DNA from: Symmachiella macrocystis
GTDB taxonomy: Bacteria > Planctomycetota > Planctomycetia > Planctomycetales > Planctomycetaceae
Length of the DNA stretch: 64,000 nt
Direction of reading: 5' to 3'
Assembly: GCF_007860075.1 (NCBI RefSeq)
Contig: NZ_SJPP01000003.1
Span: 806,001-870,000 of the forward strand
Part shown: in pieces, positions 8,744 through 18,255 of the stretch
How the letters are laid out: every line of letters begins with the position of its first letter
Position numbering within the stretch: the stretch's first letter is position 1
Notes under the pieces: generated by a model
Told to the model about the DNA's origin: nothing
Databases searched by the model: none
What the model saw: only the letters and a program-made list of their open reading frames with translations
Position numbers and translations under genes: made by a program

Positions 8744-9589
8744 ATGGAGAAATGGCCAATTGGTGTGTTCGCTTCGGTCGATGCCGGGCTGGGGGTGCAT
8801 CTGGATGTTGCGCAAGAACTCGGTGTGCCGACCGTACAGGTGCATGCGCCGCATCAGGCGACGCGGACGGAAAAGACCGCACAGGAGTTCCTTGCCAAAT
8901 GCAACGATGCGGGGATCACGATTACGGCTGTGTTTGGCGGATTTGATGGCGAAAGTTATGCCGACATCCCCACGACCGTTCGCACTGTCGGTTTGGTGCC
9001 CGAAGATACGCGGGCGGCGCGCGTGCAGGAGATGAAAGAGATCTCCGACTTCGCCAAGTTGTTGGGGTGCGACACGGTGGCTTTGCATATCGGCTTTGTG
9101 CCGGATGCTGCTTCGGAGAGTTATCAAGACTTGCTGACCGTCACCCGCGACTTGCTGGATCATGTTGCTAACAACGGCCAACAGTTGAATCTTGAAACGG
9201 GACAAGAGTCGGCCGAGCATTTGCTGGCCTTCATCTCCGATGTGCAGCGGGACAACCTGTTTATCAATTTCGATCCGGCCAACATGATCCTGTATGGCAG
9301 CGGCGAACCGATTGATGCGCTGAAAAAAGTCGGCCATCTGGTGCGGAGCGTACATTGCAAGGATGGGACTTGGGCGGCCGATGGCCAGCGCGGCAAGGAA
9401 TGGGGGGCCGAAGTGCCGCTCGGCGCGGGGGACGTTGGTATGGAAACCTATCTGCGGACGCTGCTGGAAATCGGCTACGACGGGCCGTTGACCATCGAAC
9501 GGGAAATCGCCCACGACCCCAAACAGCAAAAAATCGACATCGGAGCGGCAGTCTCACTGCTGCAGGAACTGCGTGCCAAGATTCTCTGA
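8744..9589 (+). CDS. Sugar phosphate isomerase/epimerase (xylose isomerase-like TIM barrel)
   Basis: A 281-residue AP-endonuclease-2 family barrel. The start at 8744 is favoured over the ATG at 8735 because AGAGGAGA lies directly on the earlier codon and eight bases before the later one. Metal-ligand motifs of the family are visible: His in VALHIGF, Glu in LNLETGQ, Asp in INFDPANM, His in RSVHCKDG and the final Glu in LTIERE. Planctomycetes carry many paralogues, probably for sugar catabolism; the substrate cannot be told. Confidence 0.88.
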   Translation: MEKWPIGVFASVDAGLGVHLDVAQELGVPTVQVHAPHQATRTEKTAQEFLAKCNDAGITITAVFGGFDGESYADIPTTVRTVGLVPEDTRAARVQEMKEISDFAKLLGCDTVALHIGFVPDAASESYQDLLTVTRDLLDHVANNGQQLNLETGQESAEHLLAFISDVQRDNLFINFDPANMILYGSGEPIDALKKVGHLVRSVHCKDGTWAADGQRGKEWGAEVPLGAGDVGMETYLRTLLEIGYDGPLTIEREIAHDPKQQKIDIGAAVSLLQELRAKIL

Positions 9590-9659
9590 GCGATTGGCTG
9601 CGGTAAGAATTGGCGTGTGGAGTGGCAAGAATTTCGAGTCACTCAAACAAATTTCGGTC

Positions 9660-9694
9660 GGCGGAGTATCCTTACCCACGAGGAGTACTCCGCC
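9660..9694. terminator. Strong hairpin after the isomerase gene
   Basis: GGCGGAGTA pairs with TACTCCGCC, extended by TCCT/AGGA next to the loop (arms about 9660-9672 and 9681-9694). It is the only strong structure in the 169-base gap and could end the isomerase transcript, or act as a leader element of the next gene. There is no T-run after it. Confidence 0.45.
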
Positions 9695-9758
9695 GTTCGT
9701 CATTTGAGGTAGCGGCCACCCCGTTCCCCCTGCGTCTCGTCTATCAGGTAACATCGCG

Positions 9759-10655
9759 ATGAAGACCTGCCCGAATTGCACCGCTGCGGTTCCCGAATTG
9801 GCCAGTTTTTGCGCAAGTTGCGGTTCTGAATTCCACGGAGCGGATGCGGTGCCGCTCGAACCCGCACCCCCGCCTCCCGTGGTCCCGCAGAGCCCTTGGA
9901 AGTGGGTCGTGGGGATTGGCCTACTTTTTGTGTTGCTGGTCGGCTGTTTCGTAGCGATACAAACAATTCTGATCTATCGGCAAGCGGCAAATTCCAGAAC
10001 GGTTGCTGCCGTACCAACCCAAACTACCTGGAACGAAAGAAATCTCAAGCAGATTGGCTTGGCACTGCACAATTATCACGACGTTTACAACGTGATGCCT
10101 GCCGGTGGAATTTTTGACGAACAGGGAACGGAGTTCCATAGTTGGCAAACTGCGCTGCTACCGTTTCTCGGGTACAGCGCAAAGTACGAGAACGTTCACT
10201 TCGATTTGCCATGGAACGACGTGGAAAACCAGTGGGCGTTTGATGAAGTCATCCGAGAATATGTCAATCCATCCATCCCGATGACTCACACCGGCAACGG
10301 CTATGCGCTCAGCCATTTGGCCGGGAATTCGCAGGTCTTTCCGGACAATCAAGGGCTGGCGTTCAAAGAAATCGTGGATGGAACCTCGAATACAGTGATC
10401 GCCGGTGAGGTGGTGGACGGTTTCGCACCGTGGGGATATCCTCGAAATGTCCGCAATCCCGCGGATGGGCTGCAGGGGGACAGCCTTACGTTTGGTAGCC
10501 TGGGCAAAAGTGATGGAGTCATGTTCCTCAAAGCGGATGGCTCGACAGTGTTTTTGAACCAGGATATCGATCCCAGTGTGCTCAAGGCGCTTAGCACGCC
10601 TGCAGGCGGGGAAGAAACTCCTGAAATGCCCAGGATGCGCAATTCGCCACCGTAA
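9759..10655 (+). CDS. Zinc-ribbon / membrane / DUF1559 fusion protein
   Basis: A 298-residue protein. Residues 1-22 form a zinc ribbon (CPNC...CASC), followed by a Pro-rich linker, one membrane helix (about 48-72) and then a DUF1559-type domain beginning [17 protein letters not shown] and including DGTSNTVIAGE and FLKADGSTVFLN near the end. Classical DUF1559 proteins instead begin with a type IV pilin-like methylation helix ([10 protein letters not shown]), as the gene at 36662 does. This protein is anchored another way and is unlikely to be processed by a prepilin peptidase. Role unknown. Confidence 0.85.
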   Translation: MKTCPNCTAAVPELASFCASCGSEFHGADAVPLEPAPPPPVVPQSPWKWVVGIGLLFVLLVGCFVAIQTILIYRQAANSRTVAAVPTQTTWNERNLKQIGLALHNYHDVYNVMPAGGIFDEQGTEFHSWQTALLPFLGYSAKYENVHFDLPWNDVENQWAFDEVIREYVNPSIPMTHTGNGYALSHLAGNSQVFPDNQGLAFKEIVDGTSNTVIAGEVVDGFAPWGYPRNVRNPADGLQGDSLTFGSLGKSDGVMFLKADGSTVFLNQDIDPSVLKALSTPAGGEETPEMPRMRNSPP

Positions 10656-10891
10656 ACGGTGTTGCCCACCGGCTATTTGCAGAAAACCTCTCTCACATTT
10701 TGAGACGAGGACCTTGGCTTAAAGTAGCCCCCCGTCACGGTTCGATGAGATTGATATCAGATGCTCACAATCTGGATCGATCGACGCACGTCATAGGTCG
10801 ACTGCCGGTTTTCCTACGAATCGGTCCACTGAGATTGTCGGGGTCTGCATTTATGTCCATTACCCCCCGCTGCGTCTCAAGGACCGAGGCC

Positions 10892-12709
10892 ATGTACGAA
10901 TCACATTTTCAATTCCAACGACGTCCGTTTTCGGCAACTCCCGATTCCGACTGTCTGTTTATCACGGACAACATCCGCGAGACCATTGCGGAGTTTGTGA
11001 TCAGTATGCAACGGGGACAGGGGATTGGCGTTTTGACCGGAGCCGCCGGGATGGGCAAGACCTTGCTCTGTGGTCGGCTCGCCGAGGAATTGTCCGAGCA
11101 ATTTCAAGTGGCGCTGCTCAAGAATGCGAACTTCGCCACCCGCCGGTCCTTGCTGCAAAGCGTGCTCTTTGAATTGGGCCAGTCCTACACCGGCATGGCC
11201 GAGCAGGAATTGCGGCTGGAATTGGAAAAATATTGCGAGTCCGCATTAGCTGATAGCGATGGCGTCGCTTTGATCATCGACGAAGCGCACTTGATGTCGC
11301 AACGTCTGCTAGAAGAAGTCCGTTGTATCACCAACTTAACGACCGGTGGAATTCCGCTGGTTCGCGTGGTACTGAGCGGACAACCGGCGCTTGAAGAGAC
11401 CTTGGCGAAACCGGGCATGGCGGCGCTCAACCAACGCATTGCTTCGCAACATCATTTGGAATCGTTGTCCCGTTTCGAATCGCGGCAATACATCGAGTAC
11501 CGCACGAACTGGGGCGGCGCGAATCCGCAGCAGATCTTTACCGACGACGCAATGGCCGCCATCGCCCATGCGGCCGACGGCGTGCCCCGCGCATTGAATC
11601 AACTTTGCGACCATACGCTGTTATTGGCGTTTGTCTCGAACCAGCCCTGTGCCGATGCGGCGCTGGTCGATGAGGCCTTGGAAGACCTGCGGCAATTACC
11701 GCTGCATTGGAACGAACGAACACGTGTCGCTGGACCGTTGGATGCCTTGAAACAGAAGTCCACCGATTTGGACGAATTCACTGACGCGGATGAAGACGTC
11801 GAACCGTTTGACTTCGAAGCGTTTTCCAACGACGGAATGGAGAGCATCGAAATCGGCGGCATGGACGAAAGCCCGGCCGAAAACGAAGTCCCGCACGAAG
11901 AAGTCAGCCTGCCGGTGGAAGAAGAGGAACAAATTGCCTATGCGATAGCCAATGACGACGAAGAGATCGCCATTGAAGCGGTGATTGTGGAAGCGGATGA
12001 CGTTATCGAGATGGACGCACTGGAAGTGGAGATCGAAAACGAGGAGGAGGTTCCTATGGAGACTGTTGCCATTTCATCGCATGAATCGTCTAAAAATTCT
12101 GCCGCCATTGCGGGGGTTGTGCCGTTGGTGGACGATCACCAAAGCGGAGCGGTGATGTTCGAAGAGGAACTGGTTGTCGATCGATACGCAGCACTCGATG
12201 CCGAGCGCCGTGAACGGCCACCTTTGACAGCAGTGAGTCACTCCGAAGAGCCACAACCGGAAATCCCCATGGAAACCCCGGTTGTTGAGGAATTGGCAGT
12301 TGTCGAAGAATTAGCGACTGCCGAGCCAGTAGCCGCAGACATGCAAGATGCGTCCACCGATTCTTGTGAGCTTGAGGATGAAAACGAGACGGAGCAGCAA
12401 GCCGAAGGACCGTCGGTCGATGCACTCAACGCAGCCATTTTGAACAAAAGTCTGAAATCGCACCGAAACGTCATCAATCAAATCAATGAGCTGGACTTTG
12501 GTGAAGTCGCCGCCTCAGAGGAACCAGATTTTGACGTTGTGGAATTGGAACCGGCAAAGCCATCGCAAACATTGCGTCATGACCGGCAACCAACTGCGAA
12601 TGATAAATCAGCGGCGAATGAAACCGAAGAGGGCGCCGTACCGCGTCCGAACCTGCGGCGGCTGTTTACTAAACTTCGCCGTGTGCAACACGAACGCTCG
12701 GGACGGTAG
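10892..12709 (+). CDS. ExeA/GspA-like AAA ATPase with long acidic C-terminus
   Basis: A 605-residue protein. The start is the ATG at 10892 (AAGGA eight bases upstream), which gives the typical MYESHFxFxxRPFSATPD opening of ExeA-type ATPases. Walker A is GAAGMGKT at residues 50-57, Walker B VALIIDEAH near 127-135, and a sensor region NQRIASQHHL follows. The ATPase module ends near residue 270. The remaining 330 residues are dominated by Glu/Asp with no recognisable fold, and the protein ends in a basic tail (NLRRLFTKLRR). ExeA relatives couple ATP hydrolysis to peptidoglycan or secretion functions, or act in mobile elements; no secretin or transposase is nearby. Confidence 0.85.
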   Translation: MYESHFQFQRRPFSATPDSDCLFITDNIRETIAEFVISMQRGQGIGVLTGAAGMGKTLLCGRLAEELSEQFQVALLKNANFATRRSLLQSVLFELGQSYTGMAEQELRLELEKYCESALADSDGVALIIDEAHLMSQRLLEEVRCITNLTTGGIPLVRVVLSGQPALEETLAKPGMAALNQRIASQHHLESLSRFESRQYIEYRTNWGGANPQQIFTDDAMAAIAHAADGVPRALNQLCDHTLLLAFVSNQPCADAALVDEALEDLRQLPLHWNERTRVAGPLDALKQKSTDLDEFTDADEDVEPFDFEAFSNDGMESIEIGGMDESPAENEVPHEEVSLPVEEEEQIAYAIANDDEEIAIEAVIVEADDVIEMDALEVEIENEEEVPMETVAISSHESSKNSAAIAGVVPLVDDHQSGAVMFEEELVVDRYAALDAERRERPPLTAVSHSEEPQPEIPMETPVVEELAVVEELATAEPVAADMQDASTDSCELEDENETEQQAEGPSVDALNAAILNKSLKSHRNVINQINELDFGEVAASEEPDFDVVELEPAKPSQTLRHDRQPTANDKSAANETEEGAVPRPNLRRLFTKLRRVQHERSGR

Positions 12710-12745
12710 TGGCACGCCCGACATCCTCGGGCGGATTTCAAGACC

Positions 12746-13708
12746 TCAATTGGCGAAGCGACTGATGGAGTGAAATTCATTGCGTAGCCAGATGCGGAAG
12801 TCCGCATCGATCTCGTCCATCGAATCAACGCCCAGCACCTTTTGTAACGTTGCCTGCCCATGGGGGTCGTCGCCGACCGCCGTGCGAAATTCGCGGTAAT
12901 ACTCTTTCAACAAGCCACGCTGTTGAAGGTACAGGCATAGGTAGCGGACGTGGGCGTACTGCAACCCCTCGCCCTCTTGGCGAAATGTCCGCGCACGGAT
13001 CAATTTCTCAATCGGTTTGAGCTGTCCCGACAGCAAGGCTTGTTTGAGCGAATTGAGTCGCCAATTGTGATGACCCAACAACGTTCTGCCATCCTCACTG
13101 AATTCTCCTTGCTCGTGCAGCGATGCTAAGCCTTCGTCGAACCATTCCGGACCGGTGGGAAAATCAAAACCAAACAGAGCATGCGTTAATTCGTGCGCCA
13201 ATGTGCCGTTGCCGCTCGAGAGATCCAACATGATCCGCCGTTGATCTCTGCGAAAATAACCGTGGTAGTGCGTGGCATCATAATCATCCAACTCGCGGGC
13301 AGCCAGGCGATAGTTCCGGACTGTGGTCAACATGACGATGGTGATCGGCTGATTGGGACTCGTTTCAAAATAGCTGCTTTGCAAGGCATGGACGATCGGC
13401 GTAATTGTAGTCTCATAATGCCTCCGCAAATCAGCCTCAGGCATATCCCCGGCGATCACATAGGGAGATTCGACCGCAACACGGTACTGCTCGCCTAAGC
13501 GGAGAATGAGCGCCGCGGCAGTCTTGTTGCAGGCCTCCACTAACGCGGGATGATCGCCCTGCCCCAAATCGAATTGTGGCGGTGTTAGATCAATAGCCGT
13601 GGCGGCCATAACTTCCCGCGCATTGTGGGGGAATTCAAATGTGACCCAGTAACTCCCGGCGATTAATATCACCGGGCCAATGACCAGGACCAAGAAACGA
13701 TTAGTGCT
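12746..13708 (-). CDS. Membrane-anchored HExxH zinc metallopeptidase, DUF1570-like
   Basis: A 320-residue protein from a GTG at 13708, chosen because a GAGAG sequence precedes it and the product then begins with an N-terminal anchor (FLVLVIGPVILIAGSYWV); a TTG at 13768 is the longest frame. The catalytic motif is LAHELTHALFG (HExxH), and WFDEGLAS about 20 residues later offers the third zinc ligand Glu, a gluzincin arrangement. The C-terminal half is helical and repeat-like (YAHVRYLCLYLQQRG). The family is common in planctomycetes with no assigned substrate. Convergent with the ATPase gene. Confidence 0.82.
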   Translation of the reverse strand, partial: STNRFLVLVIGPVILIAGSYWVTFEFPHNAREVMAATAIDLTPPQFDLGQGDHPALVEACNKTAAALILRLGEQYRVAVESPYVIAGDMPEADLRRHYETTITPIVHALQSSYFETSPNQPITIVMLTTVRNYRLAARELDDYDATHYHGYFRRDQRRIMLDLSSGNGTLAHELTHALFGFDFPTGPEWFDEGLASLHEQGEFSEDGRTLLGHHNWRLNSLKQALLSGQLKPIEKLIRARTFRQEGEGLQYAHVRYLCLYLQQRGLLKEYYREFRTAVGDDPHGQATLQKVLGVDSMDEIDADFRIWLRNEFHSISRFAN

Positions 13709-14318
13709 CACGATGAGTCTCTCAACTGTTGCAGATTCGAAACGGAGTGCGGCAGACCTGTTTCGCAAAGTGTACGTCAGAATTGAAGAGAATTCAGAGT
13801 ATCACTTGAGGGATATCCAGGAATTCCTCACAATTGCAGGTGCCGTCTGCGGAAAACGCGTTGCAAACGGGCAACGTCACGTGTTTGCCATAATCGCTGG
13901 ATTGCTCAAGGTGACTCGTTGCGAGGCAACAATTCCGAGGAATGCGAACAGCACTTTGGACTTGACACAAAAGTGCCTGAGTAGACAGTACGGCAATTTA
14001 GGTAATCGCAAGAGGAGGGACCTAAGTACATGACCAAGTATCTGTTACGGCGTTTTTCATCAAGAACGAGCCGTCTGACAGGAAATCACGATCAGCCCTC
14101 AAGTGCAGGCCCTTTGGCGGACGAAATCCACTTAGGAGTCTTGTTTTAATCCTCATAACCGACATGATGGTCGCATTCGGGTCGCTTTGCCGATTCTGAG
14201 TCGTTGAGGTCACTGCGTGGGTTTGGAAATCGCAGGACGTGCGCAACTTCGCGTTGGTTACCGAATCAATGGGTCTAGTTTTTCTGGGCCTTGCCTATTT
14301 TTTGAAGTGCAGAAAATC
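13709..14318. other. Intergenic region upstream of glgB
   Basis: About 610 bases with no gene I can support. A rightward 117-codon open frame (13680-14033) overlaps the peptidase start and has no family resemblance or ribosome site. The region should contain the divergent promoters of the peptidase and glgB genes, but I found no clear boxes or strong palindromes. Confidence 0.4.
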
Positions 14319-16298
14319 ATGGACGATCTTTCACCGAAACCGATGTCACAACGCCCCTCCGTCCCTTGGCGGAATTCCAACAATCGCGTTCGCAGTTGCG
14401 GTCCGTTATTTACTGAAACCGATATTCAAAATATGCGCAATGGCATGCACGCTTCTATCTATCAATTCCAGGGTGCCCATCTCGACGAAGTCGACGGGAT
14501 TACCGGGACCCGATTCGCCGTCTGGGCGCCGAACGCCCTCGAAGTCTCCGTTCTCACCGACGCCAACCATTGGTCGCACGGTCGCAATGCGTTGCGTCCT
14601 TCGGACGAAGGGATTTGGAACGGCTTTGTCCCCGACTTGGCGCATGGCGACGCCTATAAATTTGGAATCAAAGAACAATCCGGCGTCGTCACCGAACGTA
14701 GCGACCCGTTTGCGTTTTTCCAGGAGTTGCGGCCCAAAACCGCGTCGATCGTCTATGACATGAGCGACTTTGTCTGGCAGGACCAGGCGTGGATGTCGCG
14801 ACGGGAAATGACCGACTGGATGGCGCAACCCATTTCCATGTATGAGGTCCATTTGGGATCGTGGAAAAAGCCCACCGATGGTCGGGAGTTTTTTAACTAC
14901 CGCGAATTGGCGCACATGCTGGTCGATTATTGCCGTGAAATGGGATTTACCCATTTGCAGCTTATGCCAGTCAGCGAACATCCGTTCGACGGCTCTTGGG
15001 GTTATCAGGCAACTGGTTATTTCGCACCAACCAGTCGATTCGGCACGCCGCACGACTTCGCCTATTTTGTGGACTACTGCCATCAGGCGAACATCAGTGT
15101 GTTGATCGATTGGGTCCCTGCGCACTTCCCGATCGATGGCCACGCGCTGGCGCGCTTTGACGGCACGGCGTTGTATGAACATGCTGACCCCCGCCAGGGG
15201 TTCCATCCCGATTGGGGCACGGCGGTCTTCAATTATGGCCGCAACGAGGTGCGCAACTTCTTGCTCTCCAGCGCGCGGTTTTGGCTGGAAAAATATCACG
15301 TCGACGGCATCCGGGTCGACGCTGTTGCCTCGATGTTGTACTTGGATTATTCACGCAACGCCGGCGAATGGGTCCCCAACGAATTTGGTGGTCGCGAAAA
15401 CCTAGAAGCGGTGCGGTTCCTCAAAGATTTCAACGTGATGGCCCACGGCGATTTCCCGGGAATCTTGACTGTGGCCGAAGAATCGACGGCTTGGGGCGGC
15501 GTTTCGCATCCTGTCTACAACGGCGGACTCGGCTTCAGTATGAAGTGGGATATGGGTTGGATGAACGACTCGTTGCGCTACATGCAACTCGATCCGATTC
15601 ATCGTGCACACCATCAAAACGACCTTTCCTTCCGCATGGTGTACGCCTTTACGGAGAACTTCGTGCTGCCGTTATCGCACGACGAAGTCGTCCACGGAAA
15701 ACGTTCGCTGCTCTCGCAAATGCCGGGCGACCATTGGCAACAGTTCGCCAACCTGCGGATGCTCTACGGTTACCAATACACCATGTCCGGCAAAAAGTTG
15801 CTCTTCATGGGCGGGGAATTGGGGCAATGGCACGAATGGGACCATGACGGCGAAATCGACTGGAACCTGCAAGGCCACAAATACCACGATGGCCTACGGC
15901 GCTATATCGGTGACTTGAACGAACTGTATCGCAGCCAAGGCGCGTTACACGAACTCGACTTCTCCGGAGAAGGGTTTGACTGGATTCAGTGTGATGACTC
16001 CGCGAATAGTGTCTTCGCCTTTTTGCGCAAAGGCCAGGACAAGGATGATTTCCTGGTCGTCATCAGCAACTTCACCCCCGTACCGCGGCAGAAATACCGC
16101 ATCGGTATTCCTCGCCCCGGGTTTTATTCTGAAGTGCTCAACAGCGATGCCGGAATCTACGGGGGAACGAACGTCGGCAACCTCGGCGGCGTCTATAGCG
16201 AACCGGTCCCCAGCCACGGTCACAAACAGAGCATCGAAGTGCATTTGCCGCCGCTGGGCATCGTGGCGATGAAACCGATGTCAATGCCCAACGCCTAA
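14319..16298 (+). CDS. glgB: 1,4-alpha-glucan branching enzyme
   Basis: A 659-residue GH13 branching enzyme that creates alpha-1,6 branches in glycogen. It has one N-terminal CBM48 domain (about residues 45-140, [13 protein letters not shown]) instead of the two in E. coli GlgB, then the catalytic barrel. The GH13 signatures are visible: DWVPAHFP, the nucleophile Asp in DGIRVDAV, the acid/base Glu in TVAEES and the third acid Asp in [12 protein letters not shown]-terminal beta-domain closes the protein. No other glycogen gene is in the window. The start is uncertain: ATGs at 14319 and 14343 both lack a strong ribosome site. Confidence 0.95.
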   Translation: MDDLSPKPMSQRPSVPWRNSNNRVRSCGPLFTETDIQNMRNGMHASIYQFQGAHLDEVDGITGTRFAVWAPNALEVSVLTDANHWSHGRNALRPSDEGIWNGFVPDLAHGDAYKFGIKEQSGVVTERSDPFAFFQELRPKTASIVYDMSDFVWQDQAWMSRREMTDWMAQPISMYEVHLGSWKKPTDGREFFNYRELAHMLVDYCREMGFTHLQLMPVSEHPFDGSWGYQATGYFAPTSRFGTPHDFAYFVDYCHQANISVLIDWVPAHFPIDGHALARFDGTALYEHADPRQGFHPDWGTAVFNYGRNEVRNFLLSSARFWLEKYHVDGIRVDAVASMLYLDYSRNAGEWVPNEFGGRENLEAVRFLKDFNVMAHGDFPGILTVAEESTAWGGVSHPVYNGGLGFSMKWDMGWMNDSLRYMQLDPIHRAHHQNDLSFRMVYAFTENFVLPLSHDEVVHGKRSLLSQMPGDHWQQFANLRMLYGYQYTMSGKKLLFMGGELGQWHEWDHDGEIDWNLQGHKYHDGLRRYIGDLNELYRSQGALHELDFSGEGFDWIQCDDSANSVFAFLRKGQDKDDFLVVISNFTPVPRQKYRIGIPRPGFYSEVLNSDAGIYGGTNVGNLGGVYSEPVPSHGHKQSIEVHLPPLGIVAMKPMSMPNA

Positions 16299-16308
16299 CC
16301 CGCAGACT

Positions 16309-16348
16309 CCTCTCCACCCCTCCGGTTCCGCCGGGGGGTTGGGGGAGG
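16309..16348. terminator. GC-rich hairpin between convergent glgB and tilS
   Basis: A C-rich arm (about 16309-16325) faces a G-rich arm (16331-16348) with a short loop, giving a long imperfect stem that fills most of the 52-base gap between the two convergent genes. It could serve as a bidirectional transcription end. No T-run is present. Confidence 0.4.
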
Positions 16349-16350
16349 GA

Positions 16351-17382
16351 TCACGTGAAGTGGGACTGTCGCCTCAAGACGACCAATTCCCCGCGACGCT
16401 CGGCAACAATTCCGCCCGGTAAGTTCGCCGTTCCTCCGTTTTGCAACAGTGTTGCCAAGCGGTCGTAGTGCGAAAAATTCATCCGCTGCCGCGGCCAATG
16501 CTGTTGTTTCCACAACATCGCAAAGCATTCGCGAATAACGTGCCGCGTTTGTTCGTTGAGCGGTTGCCACCGCAACCGAACGATGTCCGCATTGACGTCG
16601 AGCAAGGCGCCGCGCAATTGTTGATGCACGATCTGTTCCAGAGCATCTTGCAGGTCGCCGGCCTGCTGGCTCAATTTGCTCAATGCATCCCGGATATTGG
16701 GATTGAACGACGTTTCCAAAAGCGGCAGTAACTCGTGTCGAATTCGATTGCGCGTGAATGCCACATCGACGTTCGACGGGTCGTCACGGTAGTCCTGGCC
16801 TACGGTCCGTAAATAATCAACCGCCTGCGCACGAGTGACCGTGAGCATCGGGCGCAACAATGCGATCTCCGGTTGACCGTCCGACAATGGAACGAGCGCG
16901 CGCCGCTCCGGCATCCCCCGCAAACCGGCAACGCCGGTGCCTCGCAACAGATGATGCAGAATCGTCTCGACCTGATCATCGCGTGTGTGAGCAACAAGAA
17001 CTTGCGTAAATTGGTTGTCGAGTGCCGTCTGCTTGAAGAAGGCATAGCGGGCATTGCGGGCGGATTCCTCGATCCCCTGCCCCGATTCAGCAGCGAGTTG
17101 GCCGACATCCGACGCCCCCAAGTGAAAGGGGATGTCAAGCCGTTCACATGTCTGTTGCAACCAACGGGCGACGTCGTCGGAGACGGCTGGTTGCAAGTTA
17201 TGGTTGAAATGGGCCACCGCCAAGCGGCCGGAGTGGGCTTGGTTCAGGTCCAACATGCCCCGTAACAGCGCCATGCTGTCCGCTCCACCGGAGACCGCCA
17301 ACAATGCGTCACCGGCGTCCCAAACCGTCTTCACCGCTTGACTGAGCGAACCGAGGAAGGGGTGTTGGTGGGGGTCTGACAT
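16351..17382 (-). CDS. tilS: tRNA(Ile)-lysidine synthetase
   Basis: A 343-residue enzyme that converts C34 of the CAU-anticodon tRNA-Ile to lysidine, using ATP and lysine, so that it reads AUA codons. The PP-loop motif is LLAVSGGADSMALL near residue 30, followed by VAHFNHNLQPAVSDDV, GIEESARNARYAFF and the VLVAHTRDDQVET motif, all hallmarks of the family. It is shorter than E. coli TilS (about 430) and seems to lack most of the C-terminal domain, as in several other phyla. Essential in most bacteria. Confidence 0.95.
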   Translation of the reverse strand: MSDPHQHPFLGSLSQAVKTVWDAGDALLAVSGGADSMALLRGMLDLNQAHSGRLAVAHFNHNLQPAVSDDVARWLQQTCERLDIPFHLGASDVGQLAAESGQGIEESARNARYAFFKQTALDNQFTQVLVAHTRDDQVETILHHLLRGTGVAGLRGMPERRALVPLSDGQPEIALLRPMLTVTRAQAVDYLRTVGQDYRDDPSNVDVAFTRNRIRHELLPLLETSFNPNIRDALSKLSQQAGDLQDALEQIVHQQLRGALLDVNADIVRLRWQPLNEQTRHVIRECFAMLWKQQHWPRQRMNFSHYDRLATLLQNGGTANLPGGIVAERRGELVVLRRQSHFT

Positions 17383-18255
17383 GTTTGAATCGTGTGAAAG
17401 TGCGGAGTCCGCCGGGATGATCTTGGAATCACCGACAATACCAACCCAATTGTCGTTTCTCGGTTGAATATCGGTTTTGCTTTGGTAGTATGGACTTACG
17501 ATTATTCATCGTCCAGAGGTCGGGCGTAAAAAATTGATGCCCAGCGTCTCCGGGGGATGGACAACTTCGTTGTCTTCGATGAATCTTTCACAATTCGACA
17601 CCCTGAGGGTGGCGACGTTGGTGAGAAACGGGGAATCACAACGGCAGCCGTTTAACGGTTTTATCTCAGTCTGAATGTGTTAAGCGTGGTATCCAGTAAC
17701 CTACTGCGGACTGCAGGGCGATGCTTCATAAAATTCTACTGGCGTTGATTTCGATCATCCGGCTTTGGGGCCGGATTGGGACGACACCCGCGCGGGCGGC
17801 TTACGCCGCATTGCGCGAGGACGTGACGCTGCGGAATTTTTGGTTGAATCTCGCTACCGAGAATCCGTGGTTACGTTCCATCTTGTCCAGCCGCAGGATG
17901 CGGGCTTATGTTCCGGTGTTGTCGCGGATTCCGCGCGAACATTACGGATGGCATCCGCCGCTCCCGGCAAGAGAGATCACGTTTTTGCATCCCAGATTGA
18001 AGTAACGACCGGCCTGCGGTTCGCTGCTGCGTTCGACCAATTCTTCATCAAACGGAACTCGATCTTTTCATGGCGATTTTGGCCATTGAAAATCGCGTGT
18101 CCGTCGCTTCGCTCCCCTGTAATTTGTCATATGACCGTGGCATCGGTGCGTATCGATACCCGGTCGACAACTCAGTTTAACACGGGACGCCCCGCCACTT
18201 GCTTTGGCGAGCGCCGGGATTTTCGTGATTACAAAAATAATGAAGGAATCGGTCT
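17383..18255. other. Long intergenic region upstream of rny
   Basis: 873 bases between the divergent tilS and rny genes. A 94-codon rightward frame at 17721-18005 starts with a hydrophobic Met-Leu-His-Lys stretch and has GGGCG just before its ATG, but it resembles nothing I know; I give it about 0.2 as a real gene. The rest is non-coding by appearance. I looked for tRNA, tmRNA, SRP and RNase P signatures and saw none. It may hold a long leader for rny. Confidence 0.35.

Noticed and set aside
8592-8882. N-terminal extension of the small membrane protein
   Set aside because: The extension is Pro/Arg/His-rich without a start signal and overlaps the isomerase gene; AGGAAAT marks the start at 8591.
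13680-14033. Rightward 117-codon open frame before glgB
   Set aside because: It overlaps the peptidase start on the other strand, lacks a ribosome site and resembles no family.
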